This document shows, piece after piece, positions 1 through 7,060 of a stretch of 64,000 nt of DNA. The position numbers and the translations under genes were made by a program. This DNA is from Acidimicrobiia bacterium (GTDB lineage Bacteria > Actinomycetota > Acidimicrobiia > IMCC26256 > PALSA-610). Under the pieces are notes generated by a model, which was given only the letters and a program-made list of their open reading frames with translations, was not told where the DNA came from and ran no database searches. How positions within the stretch are numbered: position 1 is the first letter of the stretch; every line of letters begins with the position of its first letter. The stretch is taken from NCBI GenBank assembly GCA_026002935.1, contig BPGH01000001.1, forward strand, positions 421,965 to 485,964. The letters run 5' to 3'.

Positions 1-201
1 GGTGCCGACGGCGGAGACCCGGCCCTCGGGCGACGGGAACTCGCGCAGGTCGCCGGTGACGAGCACCCCGACGACCCACACGGTGGCGAGGCACCCCACC
101 CACAGCAGCCCGACGACGGCGAAGTCGACCCCCACCGCGAGGACCCGCGAGACGATCCCGGCCCGGCAGCCCTGCAACGCGGCGGGGTCGCGCCCGGCCA
201 C
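1..201 (-). CDS. RDD family membrane protein, N-terminal part (runs off left edge)
   Basis: Reading leftward from a GTG at 201, the frame is open to the window edge and encodes about 67 residues. After a short polar start it reads AGIVSRVLAVGVDF and then a hydrophobic stretch (VVGLLWVGCLATVWVVGVLV). That is the first conserved Arg-Asp helix and first membrane segment of the RDD family (transport or membrane-organising proteins of poorly known function). It begins 4 bases after the stop of the VDV-repeat gene at 206. From memory, actinobacterial relatives carry that repeat region and the RDD domain in one polypeptide, so the two pieces may be one gene split by an indel in the C/G run near 215-223. 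The start codon is therefore uncertain. Confidence 0.6.
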   Translation of the reverse strand, partial: MAGRDPAALQGCRAGIVSRVLAVGVDFAVVGLLWVGCLATVWVVGVLVTGDLREFPSPEGRVSAVGT

Positions 202-205
202 GGCG

Positions 206-817
206 TCAGGCCGTCCCCGGGGGCGACGACAGCTCGAGCGCGCGCCCGCGACGCCGCAGCAGCAGCCGGTCGACGACCCGCGCGACGATCTCGTCGGCCG
301 CCATGGCCTGGGTGCGCACCGCCTCGACCGTCTGACCCGCGACGCTCACGGTCGACTCGCGCACGATCGACCGGATGTCGAGCTCCTCCAGCACCTCGGC
401 GACCACGCCCGCGACGTCGATGCGCGCCACGAGCGCGTTGACGTCGACCCGCTCCAGCATCGCGTTCACGTCGACGCGCGCCACGATCTCCTCGACGTCG
501 ATCCGGCCCACGATCGCGGCGACGTCGACCCGCTGGAGCATCGCGTTCACGTCGACGCGCCCGAGCAGCGCGTCGAGATCGACCTTTGCGACGATCTCGT
601 CGACCGGCAGCGCGTCGACGATCTCGCGGATCGGCAGCACGTGCATCGTGGCGGCCACCGACCGGTGCGTCGTCCCGATCGCCGCGCGCCCGACGGCCTC
701 GGCCGCCCGCGCGACCCGGGCCCGCAACCCGTGCGACGACCCCACGACCCGGTCGGCGGCGTCCACCCCGAGCGACAGTGCCGTGACGGGCAACCGGCCC
801 AGCGTGCTCCAGATCAC
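206..817 (-). CDS. VDV-repeat protein, probable N-terminal half of an RDD protein
   Basis: A 203-residue protein starting at a GTG (817). Roughly residues 65-150 are a run of 11-12-residue repeats built on R(V/I)DVxA(M/I)(L/V), for example RVDVNAMLQ, RVDVAAIVG and RIDVEEIVA. This is a regular beta/helical-looking array with alternating Asp and hydrophobic residues. The C-terminal part (DEIVARVVDRLLLRRRG) is strongly basic. I recall the same repeat array at the N-terminus of actinobacterial RDD-family proteins, and an RDD domain follows directly in a different frame. No enzymatic motif is visible. The frame is also open far upstream, but that portion is a shadow of the amidase on the other strand. 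A role as membrane-associated scaffold is only a guess. Confidence 0.65.
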   Translation of the reverse strand: MIWSTLGRLPVTALSLGVDAADRVVGSSHGLRARVARAAEAVGRAAIGTTHRSVAATMHVLPIREIVDALPVDEIVAKVDLDALLGRVDVNAMLQRVDVAAIVGRIDVEEIVARVDVNAMLERVDVNALVARIDVAGVVAEVLEELDIRSIVRESTVSVAGQTVEAVRTQAMAADEIVARVVDRLLLRRRGRALELSSPPGTA

Positions 818-925
818 ACGAGCATCATGCCGCGCGTGGCGCGGGCCGACGACGGTCCGCGTGCATTTCGGCGAGAATCGCCCCGTACCGGCACCCACCC
901 GGGACACCCCGGCACCGGAGGCGAC

Positions 926-2359
926 GTGGACCGCGCACTGACGACGCTCGACGCGACCGACCAGGCCGGCCTCGTGCGCCGCGGGGAGGTGACGCCGCGC
1001 GAGCTCGTCACGGCGGCGATCGAGGCCGCCGAGCGGTGCGACCCCGCGCTCAACGCCGTGATCCACCGGCGGTTCGAGCGCGCGCTCGCCGAGGCCGGCG
1101 CCGCCGGGACCGGCGCCGGTGTCCCCTTCCCCGGCGTCCCGTTCCTCGTGAAGGACGCCGTGTGCCACACCGCGGGCGACCCGTACCACTGCGGCATGCG
1201 CGTGCTGAAGGAGCTCGGCTGGACGGAGCGGCACGACACGTGGCTCGCCGCCCGGTTCCGCCGCGCCGGGTTCGTGGTGATCGGCCGCACCAACACACCC
1301 GAGCTCGCGACCAGCGTGACGACCGAGCCGCTCGCCTACGGCCCCACCGCGAACCCCTGGGACCCCGGCCGCAGTGCCGGCGGGTCGAGCGGCGGCTCCG
1401 CCGCGGCGGTCGCCGCGGGCATCGTGCCGGTCGCGCACGGCAACGACATGGGCGGCTCGATCCGTTTCCCCGCCTCGATGTGCGGCGTCGTCGGCCTGAA
1501 GCCCACGCGGGCGCGCACGACGCTCGGCCCCGACTTCGGCGAGTACTGGGGACCGCTCACCCACGAGTTCGTGCTCACGCGCTCGCTGCGCGACACCGCG
1601 GCCGTGCTCGACGCGGTCGCCGGGATGGCCACGGGCGACCCGTACACGGCGCCGCCCCCGGCCCGGCCCTACGCGGAGGAGATCGGCGCGCCGCCCGGCC
1701 GGCTGCGCGTCGGGTTCCGCACCCGCCGGCGTGACGGCACCGAGTCGCACCCGGAGTGCGTGGCCGCCGTCGAGGCGACGGCGCGGCTCCTCGAGGAGCT
1801 CGGCCACTCCGTCGAGCCCGCACCGATCCCCGCGCTCGACACCGACGACGCCGCGTTCGGCACGGTGATGACGGTCGCCGTCGCGCGCGACGTCGAGCGC
1901 TGGTCGCGCCGCACCGGCGTCGACGTCGCGGCACGCCTCGAGCCGCTGAACGCGGCGATCGCCGCGCTGGGCCGCCGGATCACGGCGACGCAGTACGTCG
2001 AGGCGATCGAGGACCTGCAGTCGTGGAGCCGGCGGGTGAGCGCGTGGTGGGACGACCACGACGTGCTCGTGCTGCCGACCAGCCCCGAGCCGCCGGTACC
2101 CCTGGGCACCCTGGTGGGTGACGACCCCGCGGTCGCCGAGCGGATGGGCGGACTCGTCGGCTTCACCGTGCCGTGGGACGCGACCGGCCAGCCGGCGCTG
2201 TCGCTGCCCCTCCACCACGGCGCGGGCGGCCTGCCGATCGGCGTGCAGCTCGTCGGCGCCTACGGGCGGGAGGACGTGCTCCTGCGCGTCGGCGCGCAGC
2301 TGGAGGCCGCCCGCCCGTGGTCCGGCCGCCTCCCGCCGCTGCACGCGTCCCGGGCGTGA
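926..2359 (+). CDS. Amidase-signature family hydrolase
   Basis: A 477-residue amidase (AS family, GatA-like fold), predicted to hydrolyse a carboxamide to acid plus ammonia. The exact substrate cannot be read from sequence. The Ser-cisSer-Lys triad is visible: Lys in FLVKDA near residue 75, the glycine/serine-rich signature [16 protein letters not shown] near residues 150-165, and the nucleophilic Ser in [14 protein letters not shown] conserved GLKPTR block follows. Length is typical. The GTG at 926 is chosen because GGAG lies 5 bases before it and homology starts here; the frame is open much further upstream without protein-like sequence. It stands alone, divergent from the VDV-repeat gene, with the DosR-type box and Usp gene downstream. 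There is no glutamyl-tRNA amidotransferase partner nearby, so it is not gatA. Confidence 0.88.
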   Translation: MDRALTTLDATDQAGLVRRGEVTPRELVTAAIEAAERCDPALNAVIHRRFERALAEAGAAGTGAGVPFPGVPFLVKDAVCHTAGDPYHCGMRVLKELGWTERHDTWLAARFRRAGFVVIGRTNTPELATSVTTEPLAYGPTANPWDPGRSAGGSSGGSAAAVAAGIVPVAHGNDMGGSIRFPASMCGVVGLKPTRARTTLGPDFGEYWGPLTHEFVLTRSLRDTAAVLDAVAGMATGDPYTAPPPARPYAEEIGAPPGRLRVGFRTRRRDGTESHPECVAAVEATARLLEELGHSVEPAPIPALDTDDAAFGTVMTVAVARDVERWSRRTGVDVAARLEPLNAAIAALGRRITATQYVEAIEDLQSWSRRVSAWWDDHDVLVLPTSPEPPVPLGTLVGDDPAVAERMGGLVGFTVPWDATGQPALSLPLHHGAGGLPIGVQLVGAYGREDVLLRVGAQLEAARPWSGRLPPLHASRA

Positions 2360-2372
2360 CGCCACGACGACC

Positions 2373-2386
2373 GGGACCTTCGGCCC
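2373..2386. promoter_or_regulatory. DosR-box-like palindrome upstream of the Usp gene
   Basis: The 14 bases GGGACCTTCGGCCC lie 76 bp before the Usp start. They match most positions of the mycobacterial DosR core GGGACTWWAGTCCC (mismatches in the centre). Two further close matches precede the CBS gene and the unknown gene at 4720, all within 2.2 kb of the dosR-like gene. Binding is inferred from motif and context only. Confidence 0.6.
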
Positions 2387-2462
2387 TGGCCCCGGCGGCC
2401 CCGACCGCCGACGCTGCACCCGGCCGCGCGGGCCGCCGCGCGGACGACCGGAACGGGAGGCC

Positions 2463-2888
2463 ATGAGGATCGTCGTCGCCGTCGACGGGTCGGAGCACGC
2501 CCGGCGCGCCGTCGAGTGGTGCGCCCGGTACGCGCCCGCACTCGGCGCGGAGGTGGTGGCCGTCCACGCGGTCGAGACCCCCGTCTACGCGCTGCCGACG
2601 ATGGCCTACGTGGCGGCGCCTCCGCTCACCGACGAGGACCGGGAGGCGCTGCACCGCACCATCGCGCAGGAGTGGTGCGGGCCGCTCTCCGACGCGGGCG
2701 TCGCGTTCCGGGTCGTGACGGCGGAGGGGCCACCGGCGCCGGTGATCATCGAGGTCGCGCAGCGCGAGGACGCGGACCTCGTCGTGACGGGCCGCCGCGG
2801 CCGGGGCGGGTTCGCGGAGCTGGTGCTCGGGTCCACCAGCCACAGCCTGACGCACCACCTCCCGCGCCCCCTCCTGATCGTCCCGTGA
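2463..2888 (+). CDS. Universal stress protein (UspA family)
   Basis: A single-domain universal stress protein of 141 residues. It starts IVVAVDGSEHARRAVEWC, with the nucleotide-contacting Asp of the first strand. Near the C-terminus it has the ATP-binding pattern G-2x-G-9x-G-S/T (in TGRRGRGGFAELVLGSTS). It should therefore be an ATP-binding Usp, a class commonly induced in hypoxia or stasis and controlled by DosR in mycobacteria. The start at ATG 2463 is supported by an upstream GGGAGG. The DosR-like box at 2373 and the dosR-like gene 46 bp downstream suggest it belongs to that regulon. The molecular target of Usp proteins is unknown. Confidence 0.9.
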   Translation: MRIVVAVDGSEHARRAVEWCARYAPALGAEVVAVHAVETPVYALPTMAYVAAPPLTDEDREALHRTIAQEWCGPLSDAGVAFRVVTAEGPPAPVIIEVAQREDADLVVTGRRGRGGFAELVLGSTSHSLTHHLPRPLLIVP

Positions 2889-2934
2889 GCACCCCCGTGG
2901 CGACCGCCCCGCGAGCAGGTACATTCGCACCGGC

Positions 2935-3582
2935 ATGACGGTCCGCGTGTTCCTCCTCGACGACCACGAGGTCGTCCGCCGCGGCGTCCGCGACCTGCTC
3001 GAGGCGCAGGACGACTTCGAGATCGTCGGCGAGGCGTCCACCGCGCAGGAGGGACTCTCGCGCATCCCGCCGACGCGGCCCGACGTGGCCGTCGTCGACA
3101 TGCGGCTCCCCGACGGCAACGGCGTCGAGGTCTGCCGCGAGGTCCGCTCGCGCGACCCCGGCATCCAGTGCCTCATCCTCACGTCGTTCGCGGACGACGA
3201 GGCGCTGTTCGACGCGATCATGGCGGGGGCCGCGGGCTACCTGCTGAAGCAGATCAAGGGCACCGACCTCGTCGACGCGATCCGGCGCGTCGCATCCGGC
3301 CAGTCGCTGCTCGACCCCGAGGTGACGGCGCGCGTCCTCGAGCGGTTGCGCAAGGGCCCCGAGGAGGACGAGCGCCTCGCGCGCCTCACCGAGCAGGAGC
3401 GCAAGATCCTCGACCTGATCGCCGAGGGGCTCACCAACCGCCAGATCGCGGAACGGATCTTCCTCGCCGAGAAGACCGTCAAGAACTACGTGTCGAACCT
3501 CCTCGCGAAGCTCGGCATGGAGCGGCGCACGGAGGCCGCGGTGTTCGCGGCGCGCCTGCGCGACCGGCGCGGCGACCGCTGA
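2935..3582 (+). CDS. NarL/LuxR-type response regulator, DosR (DevR)-like
   Basis: A 215-residue two-domain response regulator: receiver (residues 1-120; acidic Asp9/Asp10, phospho-acceptor Asp55 in VVDMRLPDG, conserved Lys in YLLKQIKG) and a LuxR-type helix-turn-helix (residues about 145-205, LTEQERKILDLIAEGLTN). The stretches DDHEVVRRG, LPDGNG, CLILTS, EGLTN, FLAEKTVKNYVS and LLAKLGMERRT are nearly those of Mycobacterium DosR, so orthology is likely. DosR activates dormancy genes under hypoxia or NO. No DosS/DosT-like histidine kinase is present in this window, so the partner kinase must lie elsewhere. TACATT ends 9 bases before the ATG, suggesting a leaderless or nearly leaderless message. 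Confidence 0.9.
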   Translation: MTVRVFLLDDHEVVRRGVRDLLEAQDDFEIVGEASTAQEGLSRIPPTRPDVAVVDMRLPDGNGVEVCREVRSRDPGIQCLILTSFADDEALFDAIMAGAAGYLLKQIKGTDLVDAIRRVASGQSLLDPEVTARVLERLRKGPEEDERLARLTEQERKILDLIAEGLTNRQIAERIFLAEKTVKNYVSNLLAKLGMERRTEAAVFAARLRDRRGDR

Positions 3583-3613
3583 ACCCCCGGGGTGCCCGGC
3601 GCGCGTCGTGATT

Positions 3614-3627
3614 GCGACTTTCGGCCC
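3614..3627. promoter_or_regulatory. DosR-box-like palindrome upstream of the CBS/flavin operon
   Basis: GCGACTTTCGGCCC lies 69 bp before the TTG start of the CBS gene. It shares the GxGACTTT and GGCCC half-sites with the other two boxes in this region, and is inferred to be a DosR operator activating the two-gene unit at 3683-4536. Confidence 0.55.
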
Positions 3628-3682
3628 TGCCCGCCGGGCGTCCGCACGACCACACTCCGGGTGGAGACCGGAGGCGCCCACG

Positions 3683-4114
3683 TTGGCCGCGAGCACCTGC
3701 ACCGTCGCGGAGATCCCGCTCGAACCGCTCGTGTGGGTCGAGCCCGACGCCACGCTGGCGGAGGTCGCGCGCGTGCTCCACGAACGGGGGGCGGAGGCGG
3801 CGCTCGTCGGCACCGACCCCGTGACCGAGGTGACCGAGTCCGACGTCGTCGCCGCGATCGCCGACGGCGCCGCGCCCGACACCCCGATCGCGGTGCTCGC
3901 ACGCGCCGAGCCGCTCGCGGTCCCGATGCACACCCGCGTGGACGAGCTGCTCGACCTGATGGCGGGCGCGGGGCGGCGGACGCTCGTCGTCGCCGGCCCG
4001 GGCGGCCGCCCCGTCGGCACGGTGACGATCGCCACCGCGATCGCCGTCGCCGTCGCCGGCCCGCCGTGGCTCGGCGCGCTGCGCATCGCGCTGCACATCG
4101 AGCGCTCACCGTGA
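3683..4114 (+). CDS. CBS-domain protein
   Basis: A 143-residue protein made of one CBS pair (about residues 5-60 and 75-135: LVWVEPDATLAEVARVLHERG, and VPMHTRVDELLDLMAGAGRRTLVV). CBS pairs bind adenosine nucleotides and act as sensors. Small free-standing CBS proteins (for example hypoxic response protein 1) are classic DosR-regulon members in mycobacteria. The unusual TTG start at 3683 is chosen because GGAGG sits at 3670-3674, 8 bases upstream, and the CBS fold starts just after; an ATG at 3608 would overlap the DosR-like box. The stop overlaps the GTG of the next gene (GTGA), so the two are translationally coupled. Confidence 0.8.
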   Translation: MAASTCTVAEIPLEPLVWVEPDATLAEVARVLHERGAEAALVGTDPVTEVTESDVVAAIADGAAPDTPIAVLARAEPLAVPMHTRVDELLDLMAGAGRRTLVVAGPGGRPVGTVTIATAIAVAVAGPPWLGALRIALHIERSP

Positions 4115-4536
4115 GCGGCACGTCCGCGCGCGGCCGGCTGGAGGAGCTGGGGCGCGACGAGTGCCTCGCCCTCCTCGCGCGCCACCACCTCGGGCGGCTC
4201 GCGGTGGTCGTCGGCGGCCGTCCCCTCGTGTTCCCGGTCAACTACTGCCTCGACGGCGACCGCGTCGTGTTCCGCACCGACGCCGGCACGAAGCTGCACG
4301 GCGCGCTGGGCGGCCCCGTCGCGTTCGAGATCGACGGGGTGGACGGCCTGTACCACGGCGGTTGGAGCGTGCTCGTCGTCGGCGAGGCCGAGGAGGTCGC
4401 CGACGGCGCCGAGCGCGACCGGCTCGCCCGCCTCCCCCTCGGCCTGTGGGCCGGGGGCGACAGGTCGCACTGGGTGCGCATCCGGCCCGCCGCGGTCACC
4501 GGCCGGCGGCTGCGCACGCCGCGCCCGGACCCCTGA
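4111..4536 (+). CDS. Pyridoxamine 5'-phosphate oxidase-like flavin/F420-binding protein
   Basis: A 141-residue split-barrel protein of the PNPOx-like superfamily. It shows the family pattern C-LALLARHHLGRLAVVVGGRPLVFPVNY, then VVFRTDAGTKLHGAL, and VAFEIDGVDGLYHGGWSVLVVGEAEEV. Such proteins bind FMN or F420, or sometimes act as heme-binding oxygenases; the cofactor cannot be decided here. The GTG start overlaps the stop of the CBS gene by 4 bases. PNPOx-like proteins are regular members of DosR regulons, which agrees with the upstream box at 3614. It is unlikely to be a true PdxH: too short, and the pyridoxine-binding C-terminus is absent. Confidence 0.78.
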   Translation: MSGTSARGRLEELGRDECLALLARHHLGRLAVVVGGRPLVFPVNYCLDGDRVVFRTDAGTKLHGALGGPVAFEIDGVDGLYHGGWSVLVVGEAEEVADGAERDRLARLPLGLWAGGDRSHWVRIRPAAVTGRRLRTPRPDP

Positions 4537-4561
4537 CGCGACCCGCGACCGCGCGGGCCGC

Positions 4562-4575
4562 GGGACCAAAGTCCG
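4562..4575. promoter_or_regulatory. DosR-box-like palindrome upstream of the 4720 gene
   Basis: GGGACCAAAGTCCG is the best match in the window to the DosR core GGGACTWWAGTCCC (GGGAC and AGTCC half-sites both intact). It lies 145 bp upstream of the ATG at 4720. The 183-bp gap 4537-4719 contains no other recognisable element. Confidence 0.62.
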
Positions 4576-4719
4576 TGCCAGCGCGGGCGGTCGGCCGCTA
4601 CCCGCGCGCGGTGCGCGCCGTCACGATCGGGTCGGGCGCGGGCCGGGTCCCCCCGGACCGGCACCGGGCCCGAGCCGGTCGGGCCGCCGTCCCGGCCGGC
4701 CGCTTCGCAGGGAGGGACC

Positions 4720-5367
4720 ATGGCCGGGAAGCTGAACGTGCTCGTGCTCGAGACCGACCGCGGCGCCGCGGACGCCGCCGTCGAGGAGCTCACGGCGGCG
4801 GGCCACCAGGTGTTGCGCTGCCACGACGCCGGCGCGCCGTCCTTCCCGTGCCGTGGCGTCGACGACACCCGGCAGTGCCCGTTCGACACCACCCCCGTCG
4901 ACGTGGCCCTGACGGTGCGCAGCCGGCCGCGCTCGCAGCCCTCCCCCCTCGAGGACGGGGTGAGCTGCGCGCTGCGCCGCCACGTGCCCCTCGTCGTCGC
5001 CGGCCCGGCCGTCATGAACCCCTATGAGGAGTACGCGGCCGAGGTCCTCGACCGCACCTACGACGTGACCGCCGCGGTCGAGCGCGCGGCCGGGGCGCCG
5101 CTGCCGACCCACGGCGCGCGCGCGGCGGACGCGCTCGCCGGTGTGCTCGCGGTCCACGGCGTCGAGGGGTGCACCCCGAAGGTGACGGTGCACCGCCACG
5201 CCGGGCGGCTGTCGGTCTCGGTGGAGGACGCGGACGGCCTCGACCACGCGGTCAAGAGCGTCGCGTCGGTCCGGATCATCGGAGCGCTGCGCGAGCTGGA
5301 CCGCGACGCCGCGGGCATCGACGTCGTCTTCGAGGACCGCGGCGCTCGCCGCCCGGTCAGCCGCTGA
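4720..5367 (+). CDS. Unknown two-domain protein of the DosR-like module
   Basis: A 215-residue soluble protein I cannot name. Residues 1-110 begin LNVLVLETDRGAADAAVEEL and look like a receiver/Rossmann-type fold. This half carries a cysteine-containing insert (RCHDAG, PSFPCRG, RQCPFD) that could bind a metal or act in redox sensing. Residues about 135-205 (VTVHRHAGRLSVSVEDADG, VKSVASVRIIGALREL) look like a small alpha/beta domain of the BON/Asp23 type. The ATG at 4720 has GGAGGGACC upstream. The DosR-like box at 4562 and its position suggest hypoxia- or redox-linked expression. Its 3' end overlaps the end of the convergent small membrane gene by 11 bp. Function unknown. Confidence 0.75.
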   Translation: MAGKLNVLVLETDRGAADAAVEELTAAGHQVLRCHDAGAPSFPCRGVDDTRQCPFDTTPVDVALTVRSRPRSQPSPLEDGVSCALRRHVPLVVAGPAVMNPYEEYAAEVLDRTYDVTAAVERAAGAPLPTHGARAADALAGVLAVHGVEGCTPKVTVHRHAGRLSVSVEDADGLDHAVKSVASVRIIGALRELDRDAAGIDVVFEDRGARRPVSR

Positions 5368-5632
5368 CGAGGCTCGCGAGCGCCCAGATCGCGACGACGA
5401 GCCCGACGAGCATGTACGCGACGCTGCGCGCCACCGGCGCCTGCGCGAGCTCGCCGCCCGCCGGCCGGCCGTAGCCGCGCACCGGGCTGCCCGCGCGATG
5501 CCGCGCGACCGTGCGCTCGGGCACCCGGGCCGCGTCGGCGCGCCGGCGCACGAGCGCGACCGCGTTGGCGAGGAACAGCGCCGCACCCAGGGCGAGCACC
5601 AGCTCCTTGAGCACCTGGTCGTACGGGATCAC
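5357..5632 (-). CDS. Small two-helix membrane protein
   Basis: A 91-residue protein from GTG 5632. It has a hydrophobic helix at about residues 9-29 (ELVLALGAALFLANAVALV), a basic middle loop rich in Arg, and a second helix at residues 68-90 (VAYMLVGLVVAIWALASLV). TAGCCT lies a few bases upstream of the start, in keeping with the leaderless promoters seen elsewhere in the window. The gene converges with the unknown gene at 4720 and their 3' ends overlap by 11 bp. No family recognised; a small membrane-anchored accessory protein is all that can be said. Confidence 0.6.
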   Translation of the reverse strand: MIPYDQVLKELVLALGAALFLANAVALVRRRADAARVPERTVARHRAGSPVRGYGRPAGGELAQAPVARSVAYMLVGLVVAIWALASLVSG

Positions 5633-5641
5633 GCCGGCAGG

Positions 5642-6346
5642 CTACCCAGGAGGGGTCGTGGCGGGCGCCCCGGCCGAGAGGGCCAGCTCGCGCAGCAGCG
5701 CGGTGTAGCGCTCGGGCGGCGGGTCGCGCTCGACCGCCACCGCCACCCACTCGTCGGTGCGCACCGCGCCGGTGACCCGGGTGCGCAGCGGCACGCCGTC
5801 GGCCGCCAGGCACTGGACCGTCTCCGCCCCGAGGGCCGCCAGCACCCCCCGCACCGCGACGACGCGGAAGCACCGCGCGGGCTCGCCCGCGAAGGTCCCG
5901 CCGGGCAGGCGGGTCACGGCGTACGCGCCCAGGTCGACCACCGTCCGGACCACCTCCGCCCTCGACAGCGGCTCCTCGCCGGAGGGATCCGACGCGAGGC
6001 ACTGCACCTCCTCGCCGACGATCGTGCAGTGGTAGCGCGCGCCGCCCGCGACGACCTCGGCGGAGGTCGCGTCGCGGGTGATCCGCACCGTGTCGCCGCG
6101 CGCGTGGGTGACGCGCGCGCCCGTCGCCCGCCCGTCGGCGAGCACCCGCCGGTAGTCGTACTCGACCACCCACGACCCGCGGTCGCCCGCGTCGAGGAGC
6201 GCCGTGAGCTCGGCGAGGGCCGCCGGGTCGTGGCGGACCGTGCCGCCGTCGGGCGGTGGCCGGGGGTCCGCGAGCGCGGTGGTGACGGCGAGCGCGGCTG
6301 CGGCGGCGAGGAAGCCGGCGGCGGCGACCCGCCGGTCGGGGGACAC
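5642..6346 (-). CDS. Predicted exported protein, function unknown
   Basis: A 234-residue protein starting at GTG 6346, with a signal-peptide-like N-terminus (RRVAAAGFLAAAAALAVTTALA, cleavage likely after ALA). The mature part has four cysteines (CTI, QCLA, RCFR, QCLA) that could form two disulfides outside the cytoplasm. It also has repeated beta-strand-like stretches, for example WVVEYDYRRVLADGR and GDTVRITRD, reminiscent of LolA/LppX-type lipoprotein-carrier folds, although no lipobox is visible. It is transcribed divergently from nucS, with only 21 bp between the start codons. I do not recognise a specific family. Confidence 0.65.
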   Translation of the reverse strand: MSPDRRVAAAGFLAAAAALAVTTALADPRPPPDGGTVRHDPAALAELTALLDAGDRGSWVVEYDYRRVLADGRATGARVTHARGDTVRITRDATSAEVVAGGARYHCTIVGEEVQCLASDPSGEEPLSRAEVVRTVVDLGAYAVTRLPGGTFAGEPARCFRVVAVRGVLAALGAETVQCLAADGVPLRTRVTGAVRTDEWVAVAVERDPPPERYTALLRELALSAGAPATTPPG

Positions 6347-6367
6347 GGCTCAGGTTACTCTCGGCGC
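6347..6367. promoter_or_regulatory. 21-bp divergent promoter with overlapping -10 boxes
   Basis: The whole space between two divergent GTG starts is 21 bp. On the + strand TACTCT (6356-6361) ends 6 bases before the nucS GTG. On the - strand TAACCT (complement of 6352-6357) ends 5 bases before the GTG of the exported-protein gene. The two -10 boxes share bases 6356-6357, so both messages would be leaderless and the two polymerases would exclude each other. Confidence 0.5.
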
Positions 6368-7027
6368 GTGCGCCTCCTCGTCGCGACCTGCGCCGTCGAG
6401 TACCAGGGCCGGCTGGGCGCGCGGCTCGCCCCCGCGACGCGGCTCATCCTCTTCAAGGCCGACGGTTCGATCGCGGTCCACTCCGACTCGAAGGCCTACA
6501 AGCCGCTGAACTGGATGAACCCGCCGTGCGTCATCGAGGACACCGGCGACGAGATCGTCGCCCGCACGCCGAAGGGCGAGACGCTGCGCATCGAGCTGCA
6601 CGACGTGGTGCTCGACACGACCGTCCCGCTCGGCGACGACCCGGGGCTCGAGAAGGACGGCGTCGAGGCGGAGCTCCAGCAGCTCCTCGCGGCACGCGTG
6701 CAGGCGTTGCGCGAGGACCTCACGCTCGTGCGGCGCGAGTACCCGACCGACATCGGTCCCGTCGACCTGCTGTGCTGTGACGGCGAGGGCCGCACGGTGG
6801 TCGTCGAGGTGAAGCGCGTCGGGGAGATCGCCGGGGTGGAGCAGCTCCTGCGCTACCAGGAGCGTCTCGACCGCGACCCGCGCTTCGCGCCCACGACGGG
6901 CATGCTCGTCGCGCCGGTCATCAAGCCGCAGGCCCGCGTGTTCGCGCAGAGCCGGGGCGTCACGTGCGTCGAGATCGACCTCGACGCCCTGCGGGGCGGC
7001 CCCGACCCGGCCCTCACCCTGTTCTGA
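6368..7027 (+). CDS. nucS: Mismatch-specific endonuclease NucS (EndoMS)
   Basis: A 219-residue NucS/EndoMS, the nuclease that starts non-canonical mismatch repair in Actinobacteria, which lack MutS/MutL, by making double-strand breaks at mismatches. The N-terminal DNA-binding/dimerisation half (MRLLVATCAVEYQGRLGARL) is followed by the RecB-like catalytic core: Asp in GPVDLLCCD and the E-x-K of VVVEVKRVGEIAGVEQLLRY. The protein ends in LTLF, matching the C-terminal sliding-clamp interaction motif reported for actinobacterial NucS. The GTG at 6368 gives the family's normal start and length, and TACTCT six bases upstream suggests a leaderless transcript. purU follows after 33 bp on the same strand. 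Confidence 0.93.
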   Translation: MRLLVATCAVEYQGRLGARLAPATRLILFKADGSIAVHSDSKAYKPLNWMNPPCVIEDTGDEIVARTPKGETLRIELHDVVLDTTVPLGDDPGLEKDGVEAELQQLLAARVQALREDLTLVRREYPTDIGPVDLLCCDGEGRTVVVEVKRVGEIAGVEQLLRYQERLDRDPRFAPTTGMLVAPVIKPQARVFAQSRGVTCVEIDLDALRGGPDPALTLF

Positions 7028-7060
7028 GGTTCCGAGGGCCGGAGCGGAGCGGGGCGGGCG

